Source: Paenibacillus sp. ACRRX (GTDB taxonomy: Bacteria; Bacillota; Bacilli; Paenibacillales; Paenibacillaceae). From it: a stretch of DNA of 64,000 nt. Numbering within the stretch: the stretch's first letter is position 1; each line of letters starts with the position of its first letter. A program made the position numbers and the translations under genes. The notes beneath the pieces were generated by a model that was given only the letters and a program-made list of their open reading frames with translations, had not been told where the DNA came from and searched no databases. Shown piece after piece: positions 62,207 through 64,000 of the stretch. Location of the stretch: assembly GCF_022346885.1 (NCBI RefSeq), contig NZ_JAKRNK010000008.1, positions 186,001 to 250,000 of the forward strand, in the 5' to 3' direction.

Positions 62207-63067
62207 TTACAGCGTTATCGTTAGACCCGTATGCGCCAATCTGATCTCTTTCGGGAGCGGGTAAGGCTCACGCACATCAACTCCATGTGACATGTGTGTA
62301 AATATCGTATGTGTAGGTCGAATTTCCTGCAGAAGCTCAATCGCCTCAACCATATCGTATACAGATCGTGTCTCGTAAGCAAATGGTTCGTGATAGAAAT
62401 TAGTTCCAATTACTAGCAAATTGAGTTGCTGCAGCTGCGACTTTTCATATTCACCAAGTCCGATAGCATCCGAAGCATACGCCCATGCTTCGATACTCTT
62501 CCTAGCACGCCCATTTACCACAGAATCCGATTCAGAAGGCTGATCCCGTTCAAACCGGTATGCATACGAGTAGCCATTTTTACCATGATTGACTCGGATT
62601 GGTCGAACACGCCACGCCTCCCATATCCACTCTTGCTCCATCGGAATAAAATCGATATGTCGATCCAACCAGCCATACATCTGCTTGATCGTATCGATAA
62701 CCTCTTGAGGCGCAATTACACGCCCACGCCGCTCAAGCCATCGGCACACATCCGCATAAGCGGGCAAGCCGGCAATATGGTCTTGATGCGCATGCGTAAT
62801 TAAAATATCCGCAATAAAACGAATGCCTGTCAACTCCATTTGCAAAGGCCAATCTGGACCACAATCCACAAGCAACTGCCGATCACCTTGAAATAACAAG
62901 ACGGATGAACGATAACGTCGATTGTGACCAACTTGTCTCGCTTCTTCACACACTGGACAATTACAATATACACGCGGAACGCCAAGGGAATCACTGTTGC
63001 CTAGAAATACACATTGCCATTCCAGCCTATCTCGATTCAACTGAATGCTATTGACATTACAAAGCAT
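62207..63067 (-). CDS. PhnP-like metallo-beta-lactamase fold phosphodiesterase
   Basis: A 286-residue hydrolase. The metal motif is ITHAHQDHIAG (HxHxDH), with further ligands in VDCGPD, IRVNHG and FTHMSHG. The early Cys-rich stretch YCNCPVCEEAR matches the extra zinc site of PhnP, a cyclic phosphodiesterase of phosphonate breakdown. No phn genes are near, so the natural substrate is open. AGGGAGAGAG precedes the start. It is divergent from the glycerophosphodiesterase gene. Confidence 0.88.
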   Translation of the reverse strand: MLCNVNSIQLNRDRLEWQCVFLGNSDSLGVPRVYCNCPVCEEARQVGHNRRYRSSVLLFQGDRQLLVDCGPDWPLQMELTGIRFIADILITHAHQDHIAGLPAYADVCRWLERRGRVIAPQEVIDTIKQMYGWLDRHIDFIPMEQEWIWEAWRVRPIRVNHGKNGYSYAYRFERDQPSESDSVVNGRARKSIEAWAYASDAIGLGEYEKSQLQQLNLLVIGTNFYHEPFAYETRSVYDMVEAIELLQEIRPTHTIFTHMSHGVDVREPYPLPKEIRLAHTGLTITL

Positions 63068-63244
63068 AAATTGTCTCTCTCCCTGCTACTCTTTACAAGA
63101 ACATAACATGTTTGTTCGTTTACGATGTTTTTCTTTTTCAGTATAATCGGTTTCAGCAAGAAGATGTGATCTTTTGTTATGTTATTTCGCTGGAATGAGC
63201 GTAAAATATGACTATAACCCGCTCTTACTAAGGAGGACGTTAGT

Positions 63245-63979
63245 GTGAAAGGCCAATTGGATAAGACCAGCTTGGAAATTGTCGCACATAGAGGCTATGC
63301 CGCTATCTTTCCCGAAAATACGATGGAGGCTTTTCGCCGATCATTAGATCTGGGCGCTGATAGCATCGAATTAGATATTCATCATACAAAGGAAAGCATC
63401 CCGGTAATCATACACGATGATACCTTGAATCGTACAACAACTGGCACAGGCCGAATTCGGGACCTAACGCTTGCTGACATATTGGAAGCGGATGCCGGCA
63501 TCAAGTTCAAGCCTGAATTCGCTGGTTGTAAAGTTCCCTTGCTGGAAGAAGCTTTGGAGCTCTGTTCGGAGCGTAAGGCAGGGCTTCAGCTTGAGCTAAA
63601 AGAGCATATTACAGAGGAAGAAGGCCGCGCTCTACTGCAAATGTTGAACATTTATAATCTGATAGAGCGGACGATCATTATCTCATTCCATTCCAACAAT
63701 TTGATGCTTGTACGCAAACTACACCCAACGATTGAGCTTGGATTTCTGACAGACAACCATGTCGCATTGGAACCACTGACAGGACTTGGCCGTGCAGCTT
63801 GCTGCCTTCAATATGAACTGGTACTTAATAAGCCTGAACTCATAAGAGAGGCTAATGAACTAGGGCTTGATCTTGCTGTATGGACTGTTCGCTCACTAGA
63901 GATCGCCAAGCAGTTATACGCACTTGGAATTAGAAGAATGACGACGGATATTCCTTTGCTCAAATCTGATATCGTGTGA
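63245..63979 (+). CDS. Glycerophosphodiester phosphodiesterase
   Basis: A 244-residue TIM-barrel enzyme that splits glycerophosphodiesters into glycerol 3-phosphate and an alcohol. The catalytic segment is VAHRGYAAIFPENTMEAF, with metal ligands in ELDIHHTKE and VIIHDDTLNRTT, and LQLELKEH in the barrel. No signal peptide is seen, so it acts inside the cell. The start is GTG with AGGAGGACG upstream. The family is certain; the preferred headgroup is not. Confidence 0.93.
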   Translation: MKGQLDKTSLEIVAHRGYAAIFPENTMEAFRRSLDLGADSIELDIHHTKESIPVIIHDDTLNRTTTGTGRIRDLTLADILEADAGIKFKPEFAGCKVPLLEEALELCSERKAGLQLELKEHITEEEGRALLQMLNIYNLIERTIIISFHSNNLMLVRKLHPTIELGFLTDNHVALEPLTGLGRAACCLQYELVLNKPELIREANELGLDLAVWTVRSLEIAKQLYALGIRRMTTDIPLLKSDIV

Positions 63980-64000
63980 CGTAATAGGAACATTTTTACT

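Noticed and set aside
1-64000. CRISPR arrays, insertion sequences, phage genes and attachment sites
   Set aside because: No spaced identical repeats of CRISPR size, no transposase, integrase or phage structural genes, and no tRNA-associated duplications were seen.

Overview
The window is a stretch of chromosome from a low-to-mid GC Gram-positive bacterium, most likely a Paenibacillus or a close relative in the Bacillales. The reasons are strong AGGAGG-type ribosome binding sites, sigma-A promoters, many intrinsic terminators, a ComQXP pheromone cassette, cre, Fur, c-di-AMP and B12 regulatory elements of Firmicute type, and surface proteins typical of Paenibacillus. No rRNA, tRNA, CRISPR array, transposase or prophage gene was recognised. 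The assignment rests on gene content only.

Layout. 1-2.9 kb: the 5' part of a B12-binding radical SAM gene that runs off the left edge, and an M29 aminopeptidase. 3.2-6.8 kb: a quorum-sensing cassette of comQ (prenyltransferase), comX (59-residue pheromone precursor ending in a Trp-rich tail) and comP (histidine kinase), with no comA beside it. 7-12.8 kb: recQ, an RluA-type pseudouridine synthase and helD. 12.8-15.4 kb: a probable small RNA, then a TrpE-TrpG fusion of rhizobial type whose leader carries eleven evenly spaced triplets that look like a TRAP site and a hairpin that can hide the ribosome binding site. 15.7-23.7 kb: single housekeeping and accessory genes (GNAT, YCII, tautomerase, VOC, FkbM methyltransferase, UPF0060, an M1-like pseudopeptidase, a MocR regulator). 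23.9-26.9 kb: a three-gene sugar or cyclitol catabolism operon under a cre-containing promoter.

27-36.5 kb: a surface protein, an M50 membrane protease, and an oppABCDF-type ABC transporter operon next to an AraC regulator. 36.7-39.6 kb: MOSC protein, DUF6157 protein and an EmrB-type exporter. 39.8-43.8 kb: an opuC-type compatible-solute ABC operon behind a c-di-AMP riboswitch with two terminators in series. 44-45.5 kb: DUF2179 and EcsC proteins. 45.9-58.0 kb: corrinoid salvage and late cobalamin assembly, all on the minus strand: a B12 riboswitch drives btuFCD, then cobT-cobU-cobS-cobQ; upstream lie threonine-phosphate decarboxylase, cbiZ, cbiB and a histidine phosphatase. 58.5-64 kb: a membrane protein, a nitroreductase behind a Fur box, lipoate ligase, a HAD phosphatase, a PhnP-like hydrolase and a glycerophosphodiesterase.

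How the genes work together. BtuFCD imports corrinoids, CbiZ removes a foreign lower-ligand side chain, CobD/CbiB/CobQ rebuild adenosylcobinamide phosphate, and CobU/CobT/CobS attach the lower loop; the riboswitch closes the feedback loop. The ComQXP cassette should make and sense an isoprenylated peptide, with its response regulator encoded elsewhere. The most unusual points are the comA-less pheromone cassette and the TRAP-like leader on the TrpE-TrpG fusion.
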